Below are positions 1 through 9,012 of a stretch of DNA of 64,000 nucleotides, piece after piece. Source of the stretch: Verrucomicrobiota bacterium (GTDB lineage Bacteria > Verrucomicrobiota > Verrucomicrobiia > Opitutales > Opitutaceae). The notes beneath the pieces were generated by a model. The model was not told the DNA's origin, did not search any database, and saw nothing but the letters and a program-made list of their open reading frames with translations. Location: NCBI GenBank assembly GCA_023416735.1, contig JAEZGX010000034.1, forward strand, positions 1-64,000. The letters run 5' to 3'. The translations under genes were made by a program, and so were the position numbers. Position 1 is the first letter of the stretch, and each line of letters opens with the position of its first letter.

Positions 1-630
1 CGGAGCCGGTGACGGTCCACACGCCGGTGCCGGCGTGGTAGGTGGACGTCGCCGAGCCGAACGTGCCGGTGCTCAAGGAGCCCGCGCTGGTGTTGCTCAA
101 GGTCAGCGCAGCCGTGATCGTTTCACCGGTGTCGACGTCGGTGACAACGATATCGTCCAGCGCCACCGTGCTACCGCCCTCCGTGGCCGTTTTGCCCTGG
201 GTGAGATTCGTCGCGGTAGGAGCGTCGTTCACGCCGGCGACGGTGAACGAGATTGTGCCGTCGGCCGGGCCGGTGTTCGCAACGTCGCGAACGCGCGTGG
301 TGATCGTGAAGTTTTGGTCGTTATCGGCCGAGGGCGTCAGCGCTACCGCAGCGAGCGCGGCGTTCACATCCGCGACGGAGCCGGTGACGGTCCACACGCC
401 GGTGCCGGGGTTGTAAGTCGATGTGGCTGAACCAAACGTGCCCGTGCTCAAGGTGCCCACGCCGGAACGATTGAACGTCAGGGTCGCACTGATGGTCTCG
501 CCGGCGTCGGCGTCGCTGACAACGATATCGTCGAGCGCAACCGCGGCGCCGCCTTCGGTCGCCGTCTTGCTTTGCGTGAGGTTGGTCGCGGTCGGGGCGT
601 CGTTCTCACTTGTGATCGTGAGCGAAACGG
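1..630 (-). repeat. 375-bp tandem repeat (125-residue repeats) at the 3' side of the giant gene
   Basis: Positions 1-255 and 376-630 match closely at an offset of exactly 375 bp, which is 125 codons. Landmarks are GACAACGATATCGTC at 143 and 518, and CGGAGCCGGTGACGGTCC at 1 and 376. The units encode cadherin/Ig-like repeats with the words VWTVTGSVADVNAALAA and VALDDIVV. More copies probably lie beyond the left edge. Confidence 0.85.
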
Positions 631-3600
631 TCGCGGTGTTGGCGGAGTTCGCGCCGCCGTCGTTGACGATGTAGGTGAAGCTGTCGCTGCCGTTGAAATC
701 CGCATTGGGCACATAGACGACGCGACGCGGGCTGCCGGCGGCGTCGATAACCGTAACCGGCGAACCGGCGGACGCGCCGGTGATCTCCGTCGTTCCGTCG
801 GCGTGATAGAGCTTTCCGTTGGCCGGGAGACCGGTGATCCGCGCGAAGGTGGTGGCGTTGTTCTCGAAATCGCTGCCGCCGAGGCGGAGCGTGTTGGCGC
901 CGCTGTCTTCGGCGAGAACGACGGTGTATTCGATATTACCTGACACCCGTTCGGCGGCGGCGCCGGTATTTTGGACCGTGCCGTCGAGCCCGGGCGCTGT
1001 CGTGTAATTTTCCACGGTCGCGCCGGTGCCCTCAAAGGTCCAGTAGCCCACGAGATCGGTTTCGGCGCCGCTCAGCGGCGTGCGCATGAACTCGCGGATC
1101 TCGGCCGCGGTGCGCGCGGTGCTCCACAGGCGAACATCGTCGATCAACCCGTCGAAGTGTTCGCCGTAGCCCGGCTTGAAGCCGAGGCCGAGAGCAGCGC
1201 CACTGTCGACGGTCCTGGCGAGCGCGAAAGCGCTTGAATGATCGAGAACGCCGTCGACATACAGCGACATCGTGCTGGCCGAGACGTCGACCACGGCGGC
1301 GACATGATGCCAGGCGGTGTCGGTGATGCTGAGATTACCGTCGACTGAATTGGCACTGCTGCTCGTGCCGGCGGCGAACGAAAGCTTGTCGGTGTTGAAA
1401 CGGAGATAGAAGCCCGTGCCGCCGGCGTCGGCTTGTTTGCCGACGAGGGTGTAGAAGCCGTTCACGGAGCTCGCGCGTTTGAACCAGGCTTCGATCGTGA
1501 AGCTGCCCGTGCCGAAGTTGAGCGCCGCGTTGTGCGCGACCTGCACGCCTTCGCTCCGTGAGCTTTCGAGCGCAAGCGCGCCGCCGAAGCCGGCGACGGG
1601 CGCTCGATCCAGCGTCACGGCGATCGAGGCGTTGGCGGACTTGCTGCCGCCGCTGCCCGTGTTGCCGTTGTCGTTGACCGCGACGGAGAGTGTCGCGTCG
1701 GCGGCCGACGTGTAGGTGACATTCCCGCCATCGAGGAAGGTGTTAAGATCATCGATTGCGCCGCTGAGCGTCAGCGTCGCTGTGTTGCCGCCAGTAACGG
1801 TGATGCCACCGCTGGACGATGCAGCGAAAGTCCCGTCGCCGGCGCTCAGCGTGAGCGTGACGGAACTCGAGCCGGCATCGACATCGGCGACGCTAAGACC
1901 GGTGATCGTGACGGGGGCATTCGGAGCGCCGATCAGCGTCGGGGGTGCGGTCAGCCTCGGGGCGTCGTTGACCGCGTTGACGGTGAACGATACCGAGCCG
2001 TCCGCGGATTTCGGATCAGCTTCACCGTCGGTGACGCCGTTGTCTTCGACCGTGTAGTCGAAACTCGCCGTGCCCGCGAAGTTGGCTTCGGGGGTGAAGA
2101 TTACATTCGTGCCATCGATTTCGACGGTGCCGCCCACGGCGTTCGCGACGCCGACGATGGTGAGCGACTGCCCACTTTCATTGTTGGGGCCGGCGCTATC
2201 ATTTGCCGTCAGGGCGGCGAAGGTGATCGTGCGAGCGGACGAATCTTCATCGACCGCGTCGAGCGCATCGTCGACCGGCACCGGCGCATCGTTGACTTCT
2301 GTCACCGTGATCGAGGCCGACGTTGCAGAACCTAGTCCCGCGCCGGTCGCATCGGTGGCCCCCGCAATGTCGAAGGAGAACACGTCGCCCGCCGCTGTGT
2401 TCGCGTCTGGGGAAGGCAAGAACCGCAGCCCGGCGCTGGCCTGTGCTGCGGTGATGAACGCTCCGTCGGCGATCGAGGTGGTGCCATCGCTCTGGAACAA
2501 GGTTCCGTTCGCGATATTGGTGATTTTGAAATGCGTGATCTCTGCGCCATCCGACGTATGTCGCGAAACGACCAAGCCGGACGAAGACAGCGTATCTTCC
2601 TCGGTCGTAGCGGAGGTGATCGACACTTCGTCGGCGACTGGCGCGATGGAGATGTTCACCGCGGCAGAGCTGACGGCCGACAACGCCGCAACGGAGTTGT
2701 CCGTCGCGTTCCAGCTGAACGCGTCCGAGCCGTGGAAATCCGAAGTGGGCGTATAAACGAGAGCGCCCAAATTGGCCGCGGCGATCACCTGCGAGAGCGA
2801 GACGGGGTTGCCGCTCAGGGTGAGCGCGCCATGTTGCGGCAATGACGTAATCGTCACGCTCGCCAGCGAATCACCATTGGGATCGCTGAAATGTGCGGTG
2901 AAGTCAGCGAGGGCGAAGGTGATCACGCTTTCTTCCGTGGCGCTCTTCGTGATCGCGGTGATGACCGGGGGCTGGTTGACCTCGGTGGCGGCGGTGTTGC
3001 TGGACGCGGTGGAGAAATTCGAACCGGAGACGCTGGCTTGATTCGAAACGTTAGCCCTCGCCGTAATCGTGACCTGGAAGGTGACCGCGACCGACTTGCC
3101 GGCCGGCAGTGTTCCGATGCTGATCGGGGCGGAGAGGAAATGGGTCACACCGCTGGAAGGCAGCGCGCCTTCCGCCTGGCCCGCGACGGGCACTCGGCGC
3201 TCACCTTTCGTGAGATAGCCATACATCAGGTTGTCGCGATCGGTCGCGAGGTAGGTGTCTTCAAGCCCGAGCGCGTGGCCCATCTCGTGCATGATGGCGG
3301 TGAGCAAATCGATGCGGCCCGCCGGGGCGGCGAGTGCATCGCTATAGCGGCGCGTCGCGGAGGTCGCGTGCGTGAAACCGGCGTCGCTCGACCCGTCGCG
3401 ATCGATAAACCAGCCGTTGCCGCCCGCATCATCGTCGACGCGCACGAGCGAGCCCGCGGCCTCGCCGAGACGGTAGTCCGACAACGAAGCGACCTCGAAG
3501 CGCAGCGCGTGCAGAATGGCCAGCTGTTCAACCGACAGGGAGGTCGCTTCCCAACGCGCGAGCGCGAGCGCCACGACGGCATCCAACGAGGTTTGCGAGA

Positions 3601-6600
3601 GCGCTTCGGCCCCGGTGTTCATCGCGGACACGGCTGCGGGTTGAACCGCGAGCGATGCGTCCGTGTCGTTGACCCCGGAGGTGAAAGGAAGCGCGGCGGT
3701 GGAGACCACCGCGACCGGAGCAGCGAGGCGCTCGACTCCGCCGGTGCCGAGCAGAAGCGGCGGTGTGTTGATGGGCCCGGAGATGAGGCTCACGCCGGCG
3801 TGAGCGGAGGCACTGCCGGTGTTCGTCGTCGTCAACTGGCTCGTCGCGGTGCCGGCGCCGCTCGTGTTCACGAGTTGGTGATTCGAAGTCGACCCGTTCG
3901 CCTGGCTTTGGGCTGCGACGAGGAAAGTTCCCAAGAGATCGGACGCCGTGCCGGAAGGCACCGTGTTGCCGCGGATATCCGAGCGCACGGTGTAGTGGGT
4001 GAGGGACGACAATGCGGTCTCGTGTGACTGCACGAGGATTGCCGCGAGGGGGAAATTCGACGTGCCAGCGAGGAACTCGGTGTTCACGTGGTCGACGTTG
4101 TTGTTGGTGACGGTGACATCGAGCTGGCCGTTGCCATTGCGTCCGATGACTTCAATACCGCGGCCGACCGGGGATTGCCGGATGGTGTTGTTATTGATCA
4201 CCACGCGTCCCTGGCCGCCGTCGTTGAAGTTCACGCGCAATCCGTTCCCGAGCGAAGAACCCGAGCCGGCGACTGCGGCGGAGCCGATCGTATTCCCGTC
4301 AAAACGTAGATTCAGCGTGCCGCTGCTCGGCGTGCCCTGGAAAACGTTCACTGCGTGGCTCGTCCCATCGATCCCGGACGTCGCATTCCGCGCGGAATTG
4401 ACGATGGTGTTGGAGGTGACCGTGTAGGTCATGTTCGCGCCCGCGAGGCCCACGAGGTCGAGCGCGCTGCTGTTGTTCGAAAAAGTGTTGTCCGAGATCG
4501 TGGCAGTGAGACTGCCGGTCGAGCCGGTGGCCGGGGCGATCTGCAGCCCATCGGCGTAGTTGCCAGTCAGCGTGTTGTTCGCGAAGTCCAGCGTCGTGAC
4601 CGTCGCGGCATTGCGGATCTCGAAATTGACGCCGTTGTTGCCGGCTGAGGTGGCGTAGCTCGTGCCGCCCGTGCCGGAGTAGGAAAAGGTGCAGCCGTTG
4701 ATCGCCCAGCTGGACGTGCCGCTCGCAATGCCGACCGCGAGATTGTCGTGCGGTGAACGCGTGACGGTGGTGTTGGCGATGGTGATCGTGCCGTTGACGG
4801 CGGTGCCAGTGGTGAAATCGCCAATCTGAATGCCCTGGTCAGTGGCCGCGCCGCCGGTGTCGCTGATCGTGCATCGCGTGATCGCGAGGCCGTTGATGTC
4901 GGTCACGTTGATCCCATCCGCGCCGCTGTTCGTGACGTGCATCTGGTTCAGCGTCACGTTGCGGGCATTGGCGATAACGATGCCCGTGCCTGTGGTGTTC
5001 TGGATGACGCCGCCCGAGCCGTTGTTATCGAGGCCGCCGTCACCGAGGATCGTCAGGCCGGCGGTCGAGCCGGTAGTCGAGAACACAATACCATTGGTCG
5101 CGCCATTGGCGGAGATGCTTTTGAACACGAGGCCGGCGAAGCCGACGGTCGCGTTCGTGACATTCAACGCCACGCCGGTGGTCGTGTTCAGCACGTTGTT
5201 GGTGTTGCTGGCCGAAAAGGTCCCGCTCGACGCGGTAAAGGCCGCGCCGGTGCTGGTGTGCAGCGTCAGCGCCCCCGTGAGGTTCACGACCGCAGTCCCG
5301 ACGCCGGGATTGATCGTGAGGCCGCTGCCCGGCCGGGGGGTGCCGCTCGAGCCGGCGGTGATCGCGCCGGACAACGTGAGGGTGCCGGAGGTTTTGTTGA
5401 GGACCTCGAGGACGGGCGAGTTGTCGCCCGTCGCGGTGATCGTGCCGGAATACGTGAAGGAGCCGGTGCCGCCGCTCACGTAGAAGCGCGTGCCGCTTGA
5501 GCCGCTGAGGGCTCCGCTGCCGAGCGCGAAGGTGCCGCTGGTGGCGATGTTCGTCAGCGAAACGTTGCGGCCTGAGGTGCTCGTCGAGGTAATGGACGTG
5601 AAGCCGGTGCCCGCGAGCGTGCCGGTGTTGAGGCTGAGCGCTCCGCCGCTGGGGTTGTTGATCGAGACATTGCTGATGGTGGCGGTGCCGAAATTGGTCC
5701 CGGCCAAGGCGGTGTTCGCCGCTCCGAGGGTGACGCCTCGGATGGTGTTCGCAGCGCTGGCCCCGCTATTGTTCAGCGTGACGGCAACTCCGCCCGTGTT
5801 CGTGAGCGTGGGGGTGCCGGAAGCGGCGACCAGGGTGACCGTGCCGCTCGTCCCGTTGGTGTCGAGCACCGCGGTAAGCGGGATGGCCTGCCCGAGCAGC
5901 TGCTGTCCATTATCGAGCGAGAAAGCGCCGTTCACCGCGCTCGCATGATAAAGAACATAGATGATGTCGGTCGCGAGATTGGCGTTGGCGGAGGCGGTGG
6001 CGGGATCGCCCAGAGGCGCATGGCTGCGCCCGTCGCCGCTGCCGCCGCTCTGCACATACCACACGCGGCCGGAGATCGAGAAATCGACGTAGCCGACCGA
6101 CACGCTGTCCAAGTTGTCGGCGTCGACGACGGTGTAACTGAAACGCTCCGTGCCCGACGACGCGCCAGCGGCGGGGCGATAGGTGAAGCTGCCGTTTGCA
6201 TTTACGGTGAGCGAACCCGTTGTGGAACCGCTGACGCGCGCCACGCTGCCGGTCTTAACCGCGAGTCGGCCGTTCGCGAACGCGGTGGCGTCATCCGGAT
6301 CCACATCATTGGCGAGCAGCCCGGCTTCCACGGCGACGGTGCGTTCGGTGTTCCCGACAACGCCATACGTGTCGTCGAACGCGATCGGCGTCACCTTCAC
6401 GCTGCCCCCTACGAGCGACGTGTTAGCCGGGGTGTTGTCAGTGAGGCTTACGCCGGTGGCGGCATCCGTGCCATTGTTGGCAACGGTGATCGTGTAGGTG
6501 ATGGAGTCACCCTGCGACTTCCGTGCGCCGGGGGCGTCCGTCGTTTTGGTCACGACAATGTCCGGCATAGCTGCGGCGGCTGCGGTGAGCGCGGCTATCA

Positions 6601-6682
6601 GGAAAGCGGACGAAGCGCAGCGAACATGGCGGGACAAAGCGGCGCCGAAGCGGACGCGCGGGGGGAGTTGGGCCGAAGGCAT
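1..6682 (-). CDS. Giant secreted adhesin-like protein with beta-helix, zincin motif, cadherin/Ig repeats and LamG domain (3' end outside window)
   Basis: The frame is open from the ATG at 6682 to the window edge, giving at least 2227 residues. I checked the frame at five points along the gene. A signal peptide (about residues 1-38, hydrophobic core and Ala-rich cleavage site) is followed by a DUF11-like domain (40-100), a tandem-95/Ig-like domain (100-200) and a Ser/Thr/Asn-rich right-handed beta-helix region (200-900). A zincin motif HEMGHALGLED at about residue 1132 has a downstream NLMYG that fits a matrixin-type Met-turn. Cadherin-like repeats (1260-1720), a LamG/concanavalin-like domain (about 1728-1885, core FTIEAWFKR) and near-identical 125-residue repeats running off the edge complete the visible part. 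The protein is presumably at the cell surface or released. The substrate of the putative protease is unknown. No Shine-Dalgarno is seen before the start. A LytTR-like tandem site lies 76-105 bp upstream. Confidence 0.9.
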   Translation of the reverse strand, partial: MPSAQLPPRVRFGAALSRHVRCASSAFLIAALTAAAAAMPDIVVTKTTDAPGARKSQGDSITYTITVANNGTDAATGVSLTDNTPANTSLVGGSVKVTPIAFDDTYGVVGNTERTVAVEAGLLANDVDPDDATAFANGRLAVKTGSVARVSGSTTGSLTVNANGSFTYRPAAGASSGTERFSYTVVDADNLDSVSVGYVDFSISGRVWYVQSGGSGDGRSHAPLGDPATASANANLATDIIYVLYHASAVNGAFSLDNGQQLLGQAIPLTAVLDTNGTSGTVTLVAASGTPTLTNTGGVAVTLNNSGASAANTIRGVTLGAANTALAGTNFGTATISNVSINNPSGGALSLNTGTLAGTGFTSITSTSTSGRNVSLTNIATSGTFALGSGALSGSSGTRFYVSGGTGSFTYSGTITATGDNSPVLEVLNKTSGTLTLSGAITAGSSGTPRPGSGLTINPGVGTAVVNLTGALTLHTSTGAAFTASSGTFSASNTNNVLNTTTGVALNVTNATVGFAGLVFKSISANGATNGIVFSTTGSTAGLTILGDGGLDNNGSGGVIQNTTGTGIVIANARNVTLNQMHVTNSGADGINVTDINGLAITRCTISDTGGAATDQGIQIGDFTTGTAVNGTITIANTTVTRSPHDNLAVGIASGTSSWAINGCTFSYSGTGGTSYATSAGNNGVNFEIRNAATVTTLDFANNTLTGNYADGLQIAPATGSTGSLTATISDNTFSNNSSALDLVGLAGANMTYTVTSNTIVNSARNATSGIDGTSHAVNVFQGTPSSGTLNLRFDGNTIGSAAVAGSGSSLGNGLRVNFNDGGQGRVVINNNTIRQSPVGRGIEVIGRNGNGQLDVTVTNNNVDHVNTEFLAGTSNFPLAAILVQSHETALSSLTHYTVRSDIRGNTVPSGTASDLLGTFLVAAQSQANGSTSNHQLVNTSGAGTATSQLTTTNTGSASAHAGVSLISGPINTPPLLLGTGGVERLAAPVAVVSTAALPFTSGVNDTDASLAVQPAAVSAMNTGAEALSQTSLDAVVALALARWEATSLSVEQLAILHALRFEVASLSDYRLGEAAGSLVRVDDDAGGNGWFIDRDGSSDAGFTHATSATRRYSDALAAPAGRIDLLTAIMHEMGHALGLEDTYLATDRDNLMYGYLTKGERRVPVAGQAEGALPSSGVTHFLSAPISIGTLPAGKSVAVTFQVTITARANVSNQASVSGSNFSTASSNTAATEVNQPPVITAITKSATEESVITFALADFTAHFSDPNGDSLASVTITSLPQHGALTLSGNPVSLSQVIAAANLGALVYTPTSDFHGSDAFSWNATDNSVAALSAVSSAAVNISIAPVADEVSITSATTEEDTLSSSGLVVSRHTSDGAEITHFKITNIANGTLFQSDGTTSIADGAFITAAQASAGLRFLPSPDANTAAGDVFSFDIAGATDATGAGLGSATSASITVTEVNDAPVPVDDALDAVDEDSSARTITFAALTANDSAGPNNESGQSLTIVGVANAVGGTVEIDGTNVIFTPEANFAGTASFDYTVEDNGVTDGEADPKSADGSVSFTVNAVNDAPRLTAPPTLIGAPNAPVTITGLSVADVDAGSSSVTLTLSAGDGTFAASSSGGITVTGGNTATLTLSGAIDDLNTFLDGGNVTYTSAADATLSVAVNDNGNTGSGGSKSANASIAVTLDRAPVAGFGGALALESSRSEGVQVAHNAALNFGTGSFTIEAWFKRASSVNGFYTLVGKQADAGGTGFYLRFNTDKLSFAAGTSSSANSVDGNLSITDTAWHHVAAVVDVSASTMSLYVDGVLDHSSAFALARTVDSGAALGLGFKPGYGEHFDGLIDDVRLWSTARTAAEIREFMRTPLSGAETDLVGYWTFEGTGATVENYTTAPGLDGTVQNTGAAAERVSGNIEYTVVLAEDSGANTLRLGGSDFENNATTFARITGLPANGKLYHADGTTEITGASAGSPVTVIDAAGSPRRVVYVPNADFNGSDSFTYIVNDGGANSANTATVSLTITSENDAPTATNLTQSKTATEGGAAVALDDIVVSDADAGETISATLTFNRSGVGTLSTGTFGSATSTYNPGTGVWTVTGSVADVNAALAAVALTPSADNDQNFTITTRVRDVANTGPADGTISFTVAGVNDAPTATNLTQGKTATEGGSTVALDDIVVTDVDTGETITAALTLSNTSAGSLSTGTFGSATSTYHAGTGVWTVTGS

Positions 6683-7093
6683 TGAAGCGGAGGAAAAAGG
6701 AACGGCTAGACGCACCCGCAGCTGCGCGCAGGCGGGCGAGGTTGGCGACATGCCTGGGGCGAACGGTGGGACCGGCTTGGCCAACGGCGCGCCCGGGCGG
6801 CGCTCCACCCATTCTGGCGCGGGCGTTGCAGAATCATTGAAACGGGAAGGACAGTGAGTGGCGGCCGTGCTTTTTCTCGATACAACTGGCAGCACGTCCG
6901 ACGCCCGGATACGTCAAGGTTCGAAAGAGCAAGCGCGTGCGGACCGCAAGCAGCTTCGACGGACGATTCGTATTTCCATTGTGGATGCGCAGCTACGGGA
7001 TAATTCCTCCGCCGCTCCAGAATCGCATTGACGGGTGCCGACGGGCGGAGCTGATTCCGCGCCGCGGGTTTTACCCCAGCGACCCGCTTCCCG
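6683..7093. other. Divergent intergenic region (411 bp)
   Basis: This is the only gap above 300 bp. It separates the giant minus-strand adhesin gene from the plus-strand DUF6916/tail-collar operon. It contains a LytTR-like tandem repeat on the minus strand (6758-6787). A GATAAT hexamer at 6999-7004 could be a -10 box for the plus operon, but no convincing -35 box is spaced correctly. I see no supported small gene in it. Confidence 0.5.
6758..6787 (-). promoter_or_regulatory. Putative LytTR/AlgR-type tandem binding site
   Basis: Read on the minus strand it is CCGTTGGCC, 12 bp, CCGTTCGCC, so the two 9-mers start 21 bp apart. Each differs by one or two bases from the Pseudomonas AlgR core CCGTTCGTC. 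It lies 76-105 bp upstream of the giant gene's ATG. The same arrangement precedes two other giant surface-protein genes in this window. Binding is inferred. Confidence 0.5.
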
Positions 7094-7411
7094 ATGATGT
7101 CTGCGCCCAGTCTTTTCTCGTTCGACGAGGTCAAGCCGCTCGTGGGCGAGTCCTTCGTCATCCGCGACCATGCAGGCGCCGAAGTCGTCGCGGTGCTCGG
7201 CGAGGCCACCAGCCTGGGCTTCAACCGGCCGGCGGCGCAGGGCGGGCGCGAGTCCTTCTCCCTGGTGTTTCACGTGCCGGCCAAAGTTCGCGTCGCGCAG
7301 GGAACCTACGACTTCGCTCATCCCACGCTCGGCACGCATGCCTTGTTTCTCGTTCCGCTCGGACCCGATGCGACGGGAATGCGGCTGCAGACCATCTTCA
7401 ATTTCAGCTAG
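7094..7411 (+). CDS. DUF6916-like protein, cytoplasmic form
   Basis: This protein has 105 residues (or 104 if the second ATG at 7097 is used) and no signal peptide. The C-terminal half carries the pattern ESFSLVF, then QGTYDF, then LGTHALFLVPLGPD. The protein encoded at 9525-9941 shows the same spacing (ENFSLRF, QGVYRL, LGEVELFVV), so the two are paralogues. I assign the DUF6916 family from memory of this pattern. It is the first gene of a tight operon with three tail-collar proteins (15 bp to the next start), which suggests a role in their assembly or export. No biochemical function is known to me. Confidence 0.75.
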   Translation: MMSAPSLFSFDEVKPLVGESFVIRDHAGAEVVAVLGEATSLGFNRPAAQGGRESFSLVFHVPAKVRVAQGTYDFAHPTLGTHALFLVPLGPDATGMRLQTIFNFS

Positions 7412-7426
7412 CTGCTCCTCCGCGCC

Positions 7427-7927
7427 ATGGCCGAACCGTTCCTTTCCGAAATCCGGATCATGTCCTTCACCTTTGCGCCCAAAGGCTGGGCGATGTGCAA
7501 TGGACAGTTAATGCCCATCAACCAGAACCAGGCGTTATTTTCTCTCCTCGGAACCACCTTCGGCGGCGACGGCCGCGTCACCTTCGCGCTGCCCGACTTG
7601 CGCGGCCGCACGCCCATCCACGTTGGCAGTGGGCACACGCTGGGTGAGCGCGGCGGCGAGCAGGCGCACACGATTTCGATTGCGGAGCTACCCACTCACA
7701 CGCACGTGCTGAACGGGTCGACCGCAAATGGCACGCAAGCGGTGCCTACGAACAATCTGCTGGCGGCGGCACCCCAGGAATTTTACCACGCGCCGGACAA
7801 TTTCACGGGTGCGTATTCGGCAAGTGTGGCCTCCATCGGCGGAAGCCAGGCTCATCTCAACATGCAGCCGTTCCTGACCCTGAACTTCTGCATCGCACTC
7901 GTGGGCATCTTTCCCTCCCCCAACTAA
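7427..7927 (+). CDS. Phage tail-collar domain protein (MdpB-like), copy 1
   Basis: This protein has 166 residues. The N-terminal collar domain is intact: EIRIMSF, FAPKGWAMCNGQLMPI, LLGTTFGGDG, FALPDLRGRTPIH, then ELPTHTH. The C-terminus ends in the NMQPFLTLNFCIALVGIFP pattern typical of microcystin-dependent-protein-like members. In phages this fold attaches fibres to the baseplate; the bacterial chromosomal versions have no established role. It is one of three consecutive paralogues. No other phage structural gene is nearby, so this is not a prophage remnant. There is no signal peptide. No clear Shine-Dalgarno precedes the ATG. Confidence 0.93.
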   Translation: MAEPFLSEIRIMSFTFAPKGWAMCNGQLMPINQNQALFSLLGTTFGGDGRVTFALPDLRGRTPIHVGSGHTLGERGGEQAHTISIAELPTHTHVLNGSTANGTQAVPTNNLLAAAPQEFYHAPDNFTGAYSASVASIGGSQAHLNMQPFLTLNFCIALVGIFPSPN

Positions 7928-7940
7928 AAGGCATTTCATC

Positions 7941-8447
7941 ATGGCCCAGCCTTATGTCGGAGAGATTCGGATGTTTGCGGGGAATTTCGCCCCGGCCGGA
8001 TGGATGTTCTGCGAAGGGCAGCTTCTGCCCATCGACTACGAATACGAAACCTTGTTCAATCTGATCGGCACGACCTACGGCGGGGACGGGATGAGCACGT
8101 TTGCGCTGCCGGATCTTCGCGGCCGCATCCCGATTCACCAGGGCAACGGATTCATTCTCGCGGAAACTGGAGGCGCCGAAGAGATCACGCTGACGGTTCA
8201 ACAGATTCCGTCGCACACGCATCCCCTGCTCGCCTCTTCCTCCGTCGCGAACGACAGCGGCCCGACGAACAACGTCGTCGCTCAGTCGACGTCGTTTGAC
8301 GCCTATCAAACCGAGCCGGCCAACGCCGCACTGGCGGCCACCGCCATTGGCCCGGCGGGAGGCAGTCAGCCACATACGAATTTCCAGCCGTATCTTTGCG
8401 TGGATTTCATCATCTCGCTGTTCGGCCTCTTTCCTTCGCCCACCTGA
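7941..8447 (+). CDS. Phage tail-collar domain protein (MdpB-like), copy 2
   Basis: This protein has 168 residues and starts 13 bp after copy 1. It has the collar signature EIRMFAGNFAPAGWMFCEGQLLPI, split by family spacing into FAPAGWMFC and GQLLPI, then LIGTTYGGDG, FALPDLRGRIPIH and QIPSHTH. The C-terminal NFQPYLCVDFIISLFGLFP block matches its neighbours. The middle segment after the His-rich motif differs most among the three copies, as expected if that part determines specificity in a shared scaffold. The three proteins may form a hetero-oligomer, but that is inference. Confidence 0.93.
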   Translation: MAQPYVGEIRMFAGNFAPAGWMFCEGQLLPIDYEYETLFNLIGTTYGGDGMSTFALPDLRGRIPIHQGNGFILAETGGAEEITLTVQQIPSHTHPLLASSSVANDSGPTNNVVAQSTSFDAYQTEPANAALAATAIGPAGGSQPHTNFQPYLCVDFIISLFGLFPSPT

Positions 8448-8459
8448 ACGCAACCGACC

Positions 8460-8984
8460 ATGGCCGATCCTTTTGTCGCCGAGATCCGCATTTTCCCGTT
8501 CAACTTCGCGCCCAAAGGCTGGGCGTGGTGCAACGGGCAGCTCCTGCCGCTCTCGCAAAACACTGCGCTCTTCTCGCTCCTGGGCACCACCTACGGCGGT
8601 AACGGCAAGAGCAACTTCGCACTGCCCGATCTCCAGGGGCGCGCGCCGATGCACCCGGGTCAGGGGCCCGGCTTGAGCTTGCACGATCTTGGCGAGACCG
8701 GCGGCGTGGAGACCGTCACTCTGCTCAAATCCGAAATCCCGACGCACAGTCACACACTTCGCGGGCACGAAGCTCCGGGAGACACGAGCACGGCGACCTC
8801 CGCCTCCCTCGCTCGCGGCCTTGGCGCCCAATTGTATGTGCCTGCCTCTGGCGGGCCGTTGACCGCGATGGCCGCTGAAGCGCTCGCTCCGTCCGGGGGC
8901 GATCAACCGCACAACAACATGCAGCCGTATCTCACGTTCTATTTCTGCATCGCGTTGCAGGGGGTGTTTCCGCCGCGCGGCTGA
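8460..8984 (+). CDS. Phage tail-collar domain protein (MdpB-like), copy 3
   Basis: This protein has 174 residues, the longest of the three. It contains FNFAPKGWAWCNGQLLPL, LLGTTYGGNG, FALPDLQGRAPMH, EIPTHSH and the closing NMQPYLTFYFCIALQGVFP block. Its start is 12 bp behind copy 2. It carries a small insertion after the GRAPMHPGQGPG stretch. Genes follow in the order DUF6916, collar, collar, collar, GNAT, all on the plus strand with gaps of 12-28 bp, so they are probably one transcript. Confidence 0.93.
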   Translation: MADPFVAEIRIFPFNFAPKGWAWCNGQLLPLSQNTALFSLLGTTYGGNGKSNFALPDLQGRAPMHPGQGPGLSLHDLGETGGVETVTLLKSEIPTHSHTLRGHEAPGDTSTATSASLARGLGAQLYVPASGGPLTAMAAEALAPSGGDQPHNNMQPYLTFYFCIALQGVFPPRG

Positions 8985-9012
8985 GTGTCGCGCAGCGCTT
9001 CGCGTTTCTTGC

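Noticed and set aside
7427..8984. Prophage remnant or tailocin cluster
   Set aside because: Only collar-domain genes are present. There is no sheath, tube, baseplate, lysis, terminase or integrase gene nearby.
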